NCBI GenBank assembly: GCA_039028155.1
Contig: JBCCIS010000044.1
Location: 1-42,021 of the forward strand
Source: Pseudomonadota bacterium
Lineage (GTDB): Bacteria > Pseudomonadota > Alphaproteobacteria > SP197
Reading direction: 5' to 3'
Length of the DNA stretch: 42,021 nt
The notes beneath the pieces are model-generated. The model made no database searches. It was not told the origin of the DNA and worked only from the letters and a program-made list of their open reading frames with translations. Both the position numbers and the translations under genes were made by a program. Every line of letters begins with the position of its first letter. Positions within the stretch are counted from its first letter, which is position 1. Of this stretch, positions 32,660-41,412 are shown piece after piece.

Positions 32660-33841
32660 ATGGAACGACCCCTTGCGGTCATCTGCGGCGCGGGCGTGGC
32701 CGGTCTGGCGGCCGCCTATTGCCTGCATCGTGTCGGCTGGCGATCGGTCGTGGTGGAAAAGGCCGACAACCTACGCCAGGGCGGCTATTTCGTCGGTCTT
32801 TCCGGGGTCGGCTACATGGCCGCCCGCGACATGGGCATCCTGCCGCAGCTCGAGGCCGTGGCGCGCGATATCGACGAAAATGTCTACTTCGATCGGCGGG
32901 GCAGGGAAATCATGCGGCTCAGGTACCGCGACTTTCTTGCCCATGTGCCGTTCCTGGTGCTTCATCGGACCGATCTGATCGCGACCTTGGAAGGTCTCGT
33001 CAAACCGGTTGTAGATCTGCGTCTGGCGACCACGGTCGCCGATGTCGACGACACCGGCGGGGCCGTCCGGGTGTCGCTGTCGTCGGGCGAGACCTTGACC
33101 GCCGACCTGATGATCGGGGCGGATGGGTTCCGCTCGACGCTCAGGCGGCGCCATTTTGGTGACGATGACGCCTTTTTGCGGCCGCTTGGCTATCGGTTCG
33201 CCGCCTACGACCTCCCTGACAGCCTGGGCCTCGGGTTCGATTTCCTATCCTATTCGACACCCGGCCAGCTCGCCGAATACTACACCTTGGCACAAGGCCG
33301 ATTGGCGGCGGTCCAGGTATGGCGTAGCCATGTGACCGGCGCCGTCCCGGAGAATGAACGCTGGGATCTCCTGACCGACGTTGCCAAGCTGAACCACCCC
33401 GACGTCCTGCAGATGATCGAAACCGCCCGCGTTGATGCCGTGCCCATCGTCGATGACATGTCGCTGGTCGACATGCCGGCCTGGTCAAAGGGCAGAGTCC
33501 TGCTGCTGGGCGATGCCGCCCACTGTCTGACCCTCGTCTCGGGCCAGGGCGCCGGACTGGCCCTGGCTTCGGCCGTGATCCTGGCCTCGAAGCTCGCTCA
33601 GCACGATGTCCACGGGGCCGTTGCGAAGCACGACGCGCAGCTGAGACCGGCGGTGAACCGGTTGCAGGAGAGGAGCCGCCGCATGGCCTCGTGGTTCATT
33701 CCAGCGTCCCGCCTGGGCTATGTGGCGCGCAACACGGTGCTCAAGAACATACCGACGTCATGGCTGGGACGTTACTTCAACAAAACGCTGATGTCGGAGA
33801 TCGAGGCGGTCGGCACCTTGCCGGATATCGGTCGAGAGTGA
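32660..33841 (+). CDS. FAD-dependent monooxygenase (PF01494-type)
   Basis: A 393-residue flavoprotein of the aromatic-hydroxylase class. The dinucleotide-binding motif is VICGAGVAGLAAAYCL at the N-terminus. The second FAD motif is LMIGADGFRST in the middle. The third is VLLLGDAAHCLTLVSGQGAG, so the cofactor sites are complete. These enzymes use NAD(P)H and O2 to hydroxylate ring substrates. The ATG at 32660 is 25 bases after the receptor stop, so it is the last gene of the siderophore operon. It could modify the imported siderophore to release iron or allow breakdown, which is inference from context. The C-terminal 60 residues (basic, hydrophobic) may be membrane-associated. Confidence 0.85.
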   Translation: MERPLAVICGAGVAGLAAAYCLHRVGWRSVVVEKADNLRQGGYFVGLSGVGYMAARDMGILPQLEAVARDIDENVYFDRRGREIMRLRYRDFLAHVPFLVLHRTDLIATLEGLVKPVVDLRLATTVADVDDTGGAVRVSLSSGETLTADLMIGADGFRSTLRRRHFGDDDAFLRPLGYRFAAYDLPDSLGLGFDFLSYSTPGQLAEYYTLAQGRLAAVQVWRSHVTGAVPENERWDLLTDVAKLNHPDVLQMIETARVDAVPIVDDMSLVDMPAWSKGRVLLLGDAAHCLTLVSGQGAGLALASAVILASKLAQHDVHGAVAKHDAQLRPAVNRLQERSRRMASWFIPASRLGYVARNTVLKNIPTSWLGRYFNKTLMSEIEAVGTLPDIGRE

Positions 33842-33953
33842 CGCGACGCCGCCAACGCAGGTTAATCCGCTCCAGGGTCAGGCCGCCGGACAGGGTGTGG
33901 TCGACCTATCCAACGCCCCGCGGCTTTTGGTCAGATGTTGCTTATCGGAGGAA

Positions 33954-34029
<76 letters not shown>

Positions 34030-34080
34030 GTATTCTGATGGTTACATCGCCGCGGTGGGGCGCGGCTGCTGGAAACTAGG

Positions 34081-34096
34081 CCCGCATTGGCGCGGG
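34081..34096. terminator. Small GC hairpin behind the TIGR02300 gene
   Basis: CCCGC at 34081-34085 pairs with GCGGG at 34092-34096 across a 6-base loop. It lies about 30 bases past the TIGR02300 stop and before tRNA-Ala. There is no proper T-run, so termination may be weak or absent. Confidence 0.3.
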
Positions 34097-34125
34097 TTCA
34101 AGGTACAACTGTCACACCTTTGTTC

Positions 34126-34491
34126 TCAGGTGTCGTCTTCTTCCTCGCTGGCGTTGCCGCCGCCAATGCCGACATCGTCGAGGTTATCGTCGTCATCGTC
34201 GTCGTCGCCCAGCAGATTGGCATCGTTGTCGTCGTCATCATCCTCGATGTCGTCGACCGCCTCGATCTCCAGACCCTCGACGTCCCCGGTCGCCTCCTCC
34301 TTCTTGGCCGCTTCCGGCGCGGCGGCGGCGACCGCCGCTGCTGCCTTGGGTGCCCGGGTCTTGCGCTGTTTGACCTCCGGCTCGAACACGGTCTCGCATT
34401 TCGGGCAGACGATCGGGTCGCGCAACATGTCGTAGAACTTTGCGCCACAACTCTGGCACACACGTTTGGTTCCCCATTCAGGTTTCGCCAC
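34126..34491 (-). CDS. TIGR02300 (FYDLN acid) family zinc-ribbon protein
   Basis: A 121-residue protein starting VAKPEWGTKRVCQSCGAKFY. Four cysteines (12, 15, 29, 32) form a zinc ribbon: CQSC and CPKC. The family-naming FYDLN motif is FYDML here. An alanine-rich middle leads to a very acidic tail (runs of Asp such as EDDDDDND). The family is alphaproteobacterial and uncharacterised. Longer frames reach 34569, but the GTG at 34491 has GGGAGG seven bases upstream and matches the family N-terminus, so it is chosen. It is divergent from aroA, the usual neighbour in this lineage. Confidence 0.87.
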   Translation of the reverse strand: MAKPEWGTKRVCQSCGAKFYDMLRDPIVCPKCETVFEPEVKQRKTRAPKAAAAVAAAAPEAAKKEEATGDVEGLEIEAVDDIEDDDDDNDANLLGDDDDDDDNLDDVGIGGGNASEEEDDT

Positions 34492-34627
34492 TGCGGTACC
34501 TCCCGAACCTGCCATATCGAAAGATTGGAGCGGCCCAATATCCATTTGCGGGACGCCTGTCAAAATCAAAATCGCGCCAGCGATGAAGCGATTACACGAT
34601 CAAGGCGGCCCGTGCTAGAAGGCCGCC

Positions 34628-35980
34628 ATGAACCAGCCATCGCCACCGCCGAATACAGCCATCGCGGCGCACCCCGCAGACGGCCTCTCGGGCGTCGTCG
34701 CCGTGCCCGGTGACAAGTCGATTTCACACCGCGCACTGATGCTGGGCGGCCTCGCGGTCGGCGAGACCGTGGTGAGGGGTCTGCTGGAAGGTGAGGACGT
34801 GCTGGCCACCGCCGAGGCTATGCGCGCCTTTGGCGCCGAGATCGGCCGCGACGATGGTGGTGTCTGGCGCATCTGGGGGCGCGGCGTGGGTGGGCTCAAG
34901 CAGCCCGATGACGTCATCGACCTCGGCAACTCCGGCACCGGCGTGCGCCTGCTGATGGGGCTCGCCGCCGGTCATCCGTTTGCGTCGGTCTTCACCGGTG
35001 ACGCTTCGCTGCGCAAGCGACCGATGGGGCGCATCGCCCGACCGCTTGAGGCCATGGGCGCGACCTTCGAGGGCCGCGAAGGTGATCGCCTGCCCATGAC
35101 GGTAAAGGGCAGCGACTTCCTGATGCCCATCACCTACGAGACGCCGGTTGCGTCCGCGCAGATCAAATCGGCGGTCCTGTTGGCGGGCCTGCACGCGCCT
35201 GGCGAGACCCGCGTGATCGAAACCGCCGCGAGCCGCGACCATACCGAGCGCATGATCCGCGCGTTCGGCGGCGATGTGCGTGTCGAGCCGCGTGACGACG
35301 GGGCCTTTGTCATTACGGTCACCGGGCAGCCGGAGCTGACGCCGACAGCTATCGCGGTGCCGGGCGATCCCTCTTCGGCGGCGTTTCCGCTGGTGGCCGC
35401 GGCGCTCTTGCCCGGCGCTGAGGTGACGGTTACCGGTGTCGGCGTCAATCAGCTGCGTAAGGGGCTGATCGTGACACTCCAGGAAATGGGCGCCGATCTG
35501 ATCTTGGAGAATCAGCGCGAGGAAGGCGGCGAACCGGTCGCCGATGTTCGGATCAAGGGCGGCGACCTTGCCGGCGTCGAGGTGCCTGCCGAACGCGCGC
35601 CGACCATGATCGACGAATACCCGATCCTGGCGGTTGCCGCGTCAGCCGCGCGGGGCCGAACCGTCATGCGCGGTCTTGAGGAGCTGCGGATCAAGGAAAG
35701 CGACCGTCTGGCCACCATGGCGACCGGATTGAAGGCCGCCGGTGTCGTCGTCGAGGAACTTGAGGACGGGTTGATCATCGATGGCTGCGCCGGCCGGGTG
35801 CCCGGCGGCAACAACAAGCCGATCGCGACCCATCTGGACCATCGCATCGCCATGAGTTTCCTGATCCTGGGGCTTGCCGCCGAGCGGCCGGTAACCATCG
35901 ACGACCCGGCACCGATCGCGACCAGCTTCCCCGACTTTCTGGACCTAATGACCGGGTTGGGCGCGCGGTTCGAACAGTGA
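34628..35980 (+). CDS. aroA: 3-phosphoshikimate 1-carboxyvinyltransferase (EPSP synthase)
   Basis: A 450-residue EPSP synthase. It joins phosphoenolpyruvate to shikimate-3-phosphate in aromatic amino acid synthesis. Visible motifs: [15 protein letters not shown] with the substrate-binding Lys and Ser, [17 protein letters not shown] (the PEP-binding loop), [13 protein letters not shown] and [11 protein letters not shown]. Presence of A in the LLMGLAAG loop region resembles class II-type enzymes, some of which tolerate glyphosate, but the loop is not enough to assign this. The ATG follows AGAAGG. Its stop overlaps the cmk start by four bases. Confidence 0.96.
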   Translation: MNQPSPPPNTAIAAHPADGLSGVVAVPGDKSISHRALMLGGLAVGETVVRGLLEGEDVLATAEAMRAFGAEIGRDDGGVWRIWGRGVGGLKQPDDVIDLGNSGTGVRLLMGLAAGHPFASVFTGDASLRKRPMGRIARPLEAMGATFEGREGDRLPMTVKGSDFLMPITYETPVASAQIKSAVLLAGLHAPGETRVIETAASRDHTERMIRAFGGDVRVEPRDDGAFVITVTGQPELTPTAIAVPGDPSSAAFPLVAAALLPGAEVTVTGVGVNQLRKGLIVTLQEMGADLILENQREEGGEPVADVRIKGGDLAGVEVPAERAPTMIDEYPILAVAASAARGRTVMRGLEELRIKESDRLATMATGLKAAGVVVEELEDGLIIDGCAGRVPGGNNKPIATHLDHRIAMSFLILGLAAERPVTIDDPAPIATSFPDFLDLMTGLGARFEQ

Positions 35981-36615
35981 CGGCGCCGCTCGTCATCGCG
36001 ATTGACGGCCCGACGGCTGCCGGCAAGGGGACGTTGGCGCGCGGCCTTGCCGAACGCTTGGGCCTCAGGCACCTGGATAGCGGCATGCTCTACCGCGCGA
36101 CGGCTGCGAGGCTCTTGGCGGCGGGCGGCGATCCCGGCGATGCCGCTGCTGCGGCGGCGTGCGCGCGCGATCTCGATGCCGGCGATCTCGACCGCGATAA
36201 CCTCCGCCAGGAGGTAGTCGGCAAGGCGGCTTCTCAAGTCGCGGCCTATCCCGATGTCCGCCAGGCGCTGCTGGCGTTTCAGCGCGTTTTTGCCGCCGAG
36301 CTACCCGGGGCCGTCATCGACGGGCGCGATATCGGCACCGTCGTCTGCTCGGACGCGACGGTGAAGTTCTTTGTGACCGCCGACCAGCTGTCCCGCGTCG
36401 AACGGCGCTATCTTGAGCTCAAGCAGCGCGATGCGAGCGTCGACCGCGACCAGGTGGCCGCCGATCTCGCCGCTCGCGACCGCCAGGACACGGAGCGGGC
36501 GACGGCGCCTTTGCGCCAGGCCGAGGATGCGATCCTGCTCGATACCTCCCAAATGGACGCCGATCAGGCGCTGGAGGCCGCGTTAACCCTTGTCGATCAA
36601 CAGTTGAACCCGTAG
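35977..36615 (+). CDS. cmk: Cytidylate kinase
   Basis: A 212-residue CMP/dCMP kinase. The P-loop is [19 protein letters not shown]. It has [14 protein letters not shown] and the CMP-binding [20 protein letters not shown], followed by the lid arginines in RRYLEL. It phosphorylates CMP and dCMP for nucleotide supply. The GTG start overlaps the aroA stop (GTGA), and rpsA follows; aroA-cmk-rpsA is a widely conserved bacterial order. Confidence 0.95.
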   Translation: MTAPLVIAIDGPTAAGKGTLARGLAERLGLRHLDSGMLYRATAARLLAAGGDPGDAAAAAACARDLDAGDLDRDNLRQEVVGKAASQVAAYPDVRQALLAFQRVFAAELPGAVIDGRDIGTVVCSDATVKFFVTADQLSRVERRYLELKQRDASVDRDQVAADLAARDRQDTERATAPLRQAEDAILLDTSQMDADQALEAALTLVDQQLNP

Positions 36616-36632
36616 CCGCTCATCTATATATA
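36604..36632 (+). promoter_or_regulatory. Candidate rpsA promoter
   Basis: TTGAAC at 36604-36609 and TATATA at 36627-36632 are 17 bases apart, a good housekeeping match in otherwise GC-rich DNA. It overlaps the end of cmk. Transcription would start near 36640 and give a leader of about 125 bases before rpsA. Confidence 0.5.
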
Positions 36633-36661
36633 AGCGCCGCAATCACGAGCTGGTGACAGCC

Positions 36662-36744
36662 CCGGCCGCAAAAGGCCGGTGAGGTGTCGGCCTCGCCCGA
36701 ATGGGTGAAATCCAAAGCCGACGCCGGGAAGCCCGAGGGCTTCC
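36662..36744 (+). promoter_or_regulatory. Structured rpsA leader with two perfect hairpins
   Basis: CCGGCC (36662-36667) pairs with GGCCGG (36674-36679) over loop GCAAAA. GGAAGCCC (36727-36734) pairs with GGGCTTCC (36737-36744) and ends seven bases before the AACAGGAG ribosome site. S1 represses its own translation through its leader in E. coli, so a similar control is plausible, though no known S1 leader motif is matched here. Confidence 0.5.
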
Positions 36745-36763
36745 AGAATCAACAGGAGACATC

Positions 36764-38644
36764 ATGGCGAATACCGACGTCGTTGAGGGCGCTGACGTGC
36801 CCGCAACCGAAGAGAATTTTGAGGAGCTGTTCAACGAGTTCCTCGACCGGGTCGATATCATGGAAGGCTCGGTGGTCAGGGGTAAGGTGGTCGACATCAC
36901 GAACGACGCCGCCCTGATCGATGTGGGATTGAAGGCCGAGGGCCGCATTCCCTTGCGCGAGTTCACGCCGCCCGGCGGCAAGCCGGATATCAATGTGGGC
37001 GACGAGGTCGAGGTTTTCATCGAGCGGATGGAAAACCGTAACGGTGAAGCCGTTCTGTCGCGCGAGAAAGCACGCCGCGAAGAATCGTGGAACCAGCTGG
37101 AAATCGCCTTCAACGAAAGCGACCGCGTCAAAGGCTATATTGTCAGCCGGGTCAAGGGCGGTTTCACCGTCGACCTGGGCGGCGCCCTGGCGTTCCTGCC
37201 GGGCAGCCAGGTCGATATCCGCCCGGTGCGCGATATCGCGCCCCTGATGGGCGACGAGCACGAGTTCAGGATTCTGAAGATGGACCGCCGGCGCGGCAAC
37301 ATCGTCGTCTCGCGGCGCTCGGTCCTGGAAGATCAGCGTGCCGGCCAGCGTGCCGAGCTGATCGCCGGCCTGACCGAAGGCCAGGTGCTGGAAGGCGTGG
37401 TCAAGAACATCACCGACTACGGTGCCTTCGTCGATCTGGGCGGTGTTGACGGCCTGCTGCACGTCACCGACATCTCGTGGCGGCGCATCAACCATCCGAC
37501 CGAGGCGCTCAGCATCGGCCAGACCGTCAAGGTCCAGGTCATCCGCTTCAATCCTGAGACTCAGCGCATCAGCCTGGGCATGAAGCAGCTTGAGGCCGAT
37601 CCGTGGGAAGGTGTCGCCGCCAAGTATCCGGTCGGCGCGCGCTACACGGGCCGGGTCACCAACATCACCGACTACGGCGCCTTCGTGGAGCTGGAGCCCG
37701 GGATCGAGGGCCTGGTTCACGTGTCGGAGATGAGCTGGACGAAGAAGAACGTCCATCCGGGCAAGATTATCTCGACCAGTCAGGAAGTCGAAGTCGAGAT
37801 CCTGGACGTCGACGAGGACAAGCGGCGCATCAGCCTGGGCATCAAGCAGACCATGGAGAACCCGTGGGAGCACTTTGCCGAGAGCCATCCGGTCGAGAGC
37901 GAGGTCGAGGGCGAGGTCAAGAACATCACCGAGTTCGGCCTGTTCGTCGATCTGGGCGACGATCTGGACGGCATGGTCCACATGTCCGACATCTCCTGGG
38001 AGAAGTCGGGCGAGGAAGCCATCCAGGACTTCAAGAAGGGCGACCAGGTGCGCGCCAAGGTGCTCGACATCGACACCGAAAAGGAGCGCATCAGCCTGGG
38101 CATCAAGCAGCTCGGCTCCGACCCGATGTCGGAGGCCATGAGCGGCCTGAAGCGTGGTTCGATCGTCACCTGTAAGGTGACGCGGATCATGGAGAACGGC
38201 ATCGAGGTTCTGGTCAACGACGCCGTTCAGGGCTTCATCCGCAAGGGCGATCTGTCGCGCGAGCGCAGCGAACAGCGGCCCGACCGCTTTGCTGCCGGCG
38301 ACCGGGTCGATGCCAAGATCACCTCGGTCGATAAGGCGACGCGCAAGCTGGGCCTGACCATCAAGGGCCTTGAGATCGACGAGGAGAAGAAGGCGATGAA
38401 GGAGTATGGCTCCGCCGACAGCGGTGCCACACTGGGCGATATTCTTGGCGCGGCGTTGTCGGCCAAGGAAGCGTCGGGTGCCGGCGAGCCCGAGACCCCG
38501 TCCGAGCCGGAGCCGGAAGCCAGCGACGCCGAGCCTGAAGCCGAAGCGGAAGCGGCGACCGATGGTGACGCCGCCGAGGCCGATGCGGAACCCGCCGCCG
38601 AAGAAGCCGCGGAGGGTGACGACGAGGCCAAGAAGGACGCCTGA
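36764..38644 (+). CDS. rpsA: 30S ribosomal protein S1
   Basis: A 626-residue S1 with six tandem S1/OB domains over about residues 30-545. Repeated boundary motifs are clear: KNITDYGAFVDLGGVDGLLH, VTNITDYGAFVELEPG and VKNITEFGLFVDLGDDLDG, each ended by ISLG(M/I)KQ. The last 70-80 residues form an extra tail rich in Glu, Ala and Asp (EPEPEASDAEPEAEAEAATD). S1 binds mRNA leaders on the 30S subunit and helps start translation. The frame opens at 36701, but the ATG at 36764 follows AACAGGAG and gives the standard N-terminus. Acidic tails are common in alphaproteobacterial S1. Confidence 0.96.
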   Translation: MANTDVVEGADVPATEENFEELFNEFLDRVDIMEGSVVRGKVVDITNDAALIDVGLKAEGRIPLREFTPPGGKPDINVGDEVEVFIERMENRNGEAVLSREKARREESWNQLEIAFNESDRVKGYIVSRVKGGFTVDLGGALAFLPGSQVDIRPVRDIAPLMGDEHEFRILKMDRRRGNIVVSRRSVLEDQRAGQRAELIAGLTEGQVLEGVVKNITDYGAFVDLGGVDGLLHVTDISWRRINHPTEALSIGQTVKVQVIRFNPETQRISLGMKQLEADPWEGVAAKYPVGARYTGRVTNITDYGAFVELEPGIEGLVHVSEMSWTKKNVHPGKIISTSQEVEVEILDVDEDKRRISLGIKQTMENPWEHFAESHPVESEVEGEVKNITEFGLFVDLGDDLDGMVHMSDISWEKSGEEAIQDFKKGDQVRAKVLDIDTEKERISLGIKQLGSDPMSEAMSGLKRGSIVTCKVTRIMENGIEVLVNDAVQGFIRKGDLSRERSEQRPDRFAAGDRVDAKITSVDKATRKLGLTIKGLEIDEEKKAMKEYGSADSGATLGDILGAALSAKEASGAGEPETPSEPEPEASDAEPEAEAEAATDGDAAEADAEPAAEEAAEGDDEAKKDA

Positions 38645-38664
38645 GCCAACGAGGTAGCACCGCC

Positions 38665-39579
38665 ATGGTGATGGACACACAACGCCTGATCTCGCGCCAG
38701 CGGCTTAAACGCCGCGTCCGCTTCTGGCAGGCGCTGTTCGTGATTGCCGTTGCCGTGGCGGTTTACCTGGTCTTCGCCGAAAAACTGGTTAACGACGAGG
38801 CTGGCGACCGTATCGCGCGGCTGTCGGTGACCGGCGTGATCGCCAATGACGTCGATCGCGATAACGCGGTTCGCGACCTCGCGACCGACGGTGCGGTCAA
38901 GGCATTGGTCATCCGTATCGACAGCCCCGGCGGCACATTTGTCGGCGGCGAGGCGCTCTATCACGCAATCGCTGAAGTGGCCGAACAGAAGCCGGTGGTC
39001 GCGGTCATGGAAGGTCTTGCGACCAGCGCTGGCTACATGGTCGCCGTCGCCGGCGATCATATCGTCGCGCGCGAAGGCACATTGACCGGCTCGATCGGTG
39101 TCATCATGCAGTCGGCCAACGTGGTTGGCCTGCTGGAAAGCATCGGGATCGAGCCCGAGGCGATCAAGAGCGATCCGCTGAAGGGCCAACCGTCGCCGTT
39201 TGAGGAGACACTGCCGGCGGCCAGGGCCTGGTCCCAGGTCATCGTCGATGAAATGCAGACGATCTTTGTTGGCATGGTGCAGACGGGACGGCCTAATCTT
39301 GATGCCGAGGCGCTCTCGGTCCTCGCCGATGGCCGGGTCTTCACCGGCCGTCAGGCGGTCGACAACGGTTTGATCGACGCGATCGGCGGCGAGCCGGACG
39401 CGCTTGCCTGGCTCAGCGACGAACACGGTGTTAACGGCAACCTCCCGGTCGTCGACGTGACCTATGGCGAAGACGAGAGCTGGCTCGTCGCCATGTTCAA
39501 GGAAACTGGAAAAAGCCTGTTGCCAGAACCACTTACACTTGACGGTCTGGTTGCCGTCTGGCAACCTGACCTGCACTGA
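38665..39579 (+). CDS. sppA: Signal peptide peptidase SppA (short form)
   Basis: A 304-residue membrane-bound serine peptidase of the S49 family. One N-terminal membrane segment (about 20-39, FWQALFVIAVAVAVYLVF) anchors it, with the catalytic domain outside. IRIDSPGGTFVGGEAL forms the substrate cleft, the nucleophile is Ser121 in ATSAGYM, and the general base is a lysine in the stretch IKSDPLKGQPSPF (Lys168 or Lys173). It degrades leftover signal peptides. The start may be 38665 or the second Met at 38671. It follows rpsA by 20 bases and precedes ihfB, an arrangement common in this lineage. Confidence 0.9.
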   Translation: MVMDTQRLISRQRLKRRVRFWQALFVIAVAVAVYLVFAEKLVNDEAGDRIARLSVTGVIANDVDRDNAVRDLATDGAVKALVIRIDSPGGTFVGGEALYHAIAEVAEQKPVVAVMEGLATSAGYMVAVAGDHIVAREGTLTGSIGVIMQSANVVGLLESIGIEPEAIKSDPLKGQPSPFEETLPAARAWSQVIVDEMQTIFVGMVQTGRPNLDAEALSVLADGRVFTGRQAVDNGLIDAIGGEPDALAWLSDEHGVNGNLPVVDVTYGEDESWLVAMFKETGKSLLPEPLTLDGLVAVWQPDLH

Positions 39580-39656
39580 CGAGGCGATTGCGGCGGTTTT
39601 TTAGGTAACCGGTCCCAGCGTCTCTCGCAGGGTTGGGTCAGAGACTAGGGTGCCGG

Positions 39657-39950
39657 ATGACCAAATCAGAACTGATCGCGCGCTTGTCGGAACGCTATCC
39701 GCATCTATATCAGCGCGATGTCGAGCGTATCGTGAATACCGTTTTCGATGAGATCTCGGGCGCCCTGTCGCGCGGTGATAGGGTCGAATTGCGCGGTTTT
39801 GGCTCATTTTCCGTGCGCAAGCGCAATGCCCGCATCGGCCGCAATCCGCGCACCGGCGAGACCGTCAGTGTCGCTGAGAAGTTCCTGCCGTTCTTCAAGA
39901 CGGGCAAGGAGTTGCGGGAGCGCCTGAACAAGGCGTCGTCGGACGCCTGA
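39657..39950 (+). CDS. ihfB: Integration host factor subunit beta
   Basis: A 97-residue DNABII protein. The dimer arm is [20 protein letters not shown], with the DNA-intercalating proline, preceded by [16 protein letters not shown]-terminal [20 protein letters not shown] is typical of the beta subunit. IHF bends DNA sharply and acts with its alpha partner, not in this window. The frame is open to 39633; the ATG at 39657 gives the family N-terminus, with a modest AGGG ribosome site. A separate promoter may lie in the 77-base gap after sppA. Confidence 0.94.
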   Translation: MTKSELIARLSERYPHLYQRDVERIVNTVFDEISGALSRGDRVELRGFGSFSVRKRNARIGRNPRTGETVSVAEKFLPFFKTGKELRERLNKASSDA

Positions 39951-39957
39951 GGTCGCC

Positions 39958-40329
39958 GTGCAGCCGGCATCGAAACTTCTCTACTGGCTGATCGCACTCC
40001 CTATCGGGTTGATTCTTATCGTCTTTTCCATTTCGAACCGGGATGGCGTCCTCGTCTCTTTTTCGCCGCTGCCGTTCGAAATGTCGATCCCGCTGTTTCT
40101 GCTCGTCTTCGCCATCTTCGTGATTGGCGTTGGGGTCGGCGGCCTGCTGGGTTGGATGGCCGGCCACGGTACCAGGCGTCGCGCCCGCGAACGCCGCCGG
40201 CGGGTCAACGAGCTTGAAACGTCGCTCAAGGATGCCGAGGAGCGCTTGAAGAAAGCCGATGGGCCGGCGCTGCCCGCGCCGTCTTCCGGCCAGAAGAGCG
40301 CACCCGTCGACCAATTGCCCGCCGCCTGA
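39958..40329 (+). CDS. lapA: LapA domain membrane protein (DUF1049)
   Basis: A 123-residue inner-membrane protein with two helices: LLYWLIALPIGLILIVFSIS, then IPLFLLVFAIFVIGVGVGGL, separated by a short strand (NRDGVLVSFSPLPFEM). A basic coiled-coil segment (RRRARERRRRVNELETSLKD) follows and ends in a proline/alanine tail. This is the LapA architecture; in E. coli LapA works with LapB in controlling lipopolysaccharide synthesis. The GTG at 39958 is seven bases after the ihfB stop. No lapB is adjacent here. Confidence 0.86.
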   Translation: MQPASKLLYWLIALPIGLILIVFSISNRDGVLVSFSPLPFEMSIPLFLLVFAIFVIGVGVGGLLGWMAGHGTRRRARERRRRVNELETSLKDAEERLKKADGPALPAPSSGQKSAPVDQLPAA

Positions 40330-40341
40330 TACCGCGGTTCC

Positions 40342-41301
40342 ATGAAACACATCGCCGCTGATGCGGTGCACGATCTGCTCGACTATCCCAGCGTCGTCGA
40401 GGGCCTGAAGGCCTTCCACCGCCAGGACATCGACGACATCCGCGACGTCTACATGACCCAGCCAAACCACGCCGCCGGCACCGACGGCTTCCTGTTGCTG
40501 CCGGCCTGGCAGCGCGGTCAGGCAATCGGCGTCAAGCTGGTGAGCGTGTTTCCGGAGAACGAGCGGACCGATACCGGCCTACCGACCGTTCAAGGCGTCT
40601 ACGCGCTGTTCGATGGTGCCACGGGTGAACCGAGCGCCATCATCGACGGCACGGCGCTCACTTTGCGCAAGACCGCGGGCGATTCGGCGACCGGCGCCAG
40701 TTTCCTGGCGCGCGAGGACGCCCGGGTCATGCTGATGGCCGGCGCCGGCGCCATGGCGCCCCATTTGATCATGGCTCATACGGCGATCAGGCCGTCGATC
40801 CGCGAGGTCTGGGTGTGGAACCGGACGGGTCCGCGTGCGGAGAACGTCGCGGATACGCTCAGCCTTGACGGCATCACTGTCCGCGCGACCGCGGATCTGG
40901 AGGCGGCGGTGCGCGAGGCCGACGTCATCTCGTGCGCCACCATGGCCCAGCAGCCGTTGATCGAGGGCGCGTGGCTCAAGCACGGCGCCCATCTGGACCT
41001 GGTCGGCGGCTACCAGCCTGAGATGCGGGAATCCGACGACGAGTGCATACGGCGGGCGAAAGTCTATGTGGATTCCCGCTGGTTCACCGTGGGCAAGGTC
41101 GGCGACATCAAGACGCCTGTCGACAGCGGCGTCATGACCGAAGAGGACATTGTCGGCGACCTGTTCGAGCTCAGTCGGGGTACGGTTTCAGGGCGCGAAA
41201 GTGCCGATGAGATCACATTGTTCAAGAACGGCGGCGGCGGTCACCTGGATCTGGGCGTCGCGCGACTGTTGGTTGAGCGGTTCAGCCGGAACGCCGGATA
41301 G
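40342..41301 (+). CDS. Ornithine cyclodeaminase / mu-crystallin family protein
   Basis: A 319-residue NAD(P)-dependent enzyme of the OCD/mu-crystallin family. An N-terminal substrate domain has GVKLVSVFPENERTDTGLPT and LTLRKTAGDSATGASFLA. The Rossmann segment follows, with the glycine motif MLMAGAGAMAPHLIMAH and VWVWNRTG. Later it carries LDLVGGYQPEMRESD. Members include ornithine cyclodeaminase, alanine dehydrogenase and imine reductases, so the reaction is uncertain. It starts 12 bases after lapA and precedes pyrF. Loss of ammonia from an amino acid would be a fair guess only. Confidence 0.88.
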   Translation: MKHIAADAVHDLLDYPSVVEGLKAFHRQDIDDIRDVYMTQPNHAAGTDGFLLLPAWQRGQAIGVKLVSVFPENERTDTGLPTVQGVYALFDGATGEPSAIIDGTALTLRKTAGDSATGASFLAREDARVMLMAGAGAMAPHLIMAHTAIRPSIREVWVWNRTGPRAENVADTLSLDGITVRATADLEAAVREADVISCATMAQQPLIEGAWLKHGAHLDLVGGYQPEMRESDDECIRRAKVYVDSRWFTVGKVGDIKTPVDSGVMTEEDIVGDLFELSRGTVSGRESADEITLFKNGGGGHLDLGVARLLVERFSRNAG

Positions 41302-41412
41302 CCCAGCCTTCGCGATGGGGCTGCCGTCGGCCCCGCCAATCTGCTATAAGACCGGCCAAGACAGGCGCCCGCTGAGAAGCGCCGATGGTATGTGGATATG
41401 GGGGAAGATGTC

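Noticed and set aside
36749-38680. Open frame of about 640 codons opposite rpsA
   Set aside because: Antisense shadow of a highly biased ribosomal gene; the sequence is repetitive only because the S1 domains repeat.
38227-39576. Minus-strand frame of about 450 codons across rpsA and sppA
   Set aside because: It crosses two well-supported genes on the other strand and shows no family features.
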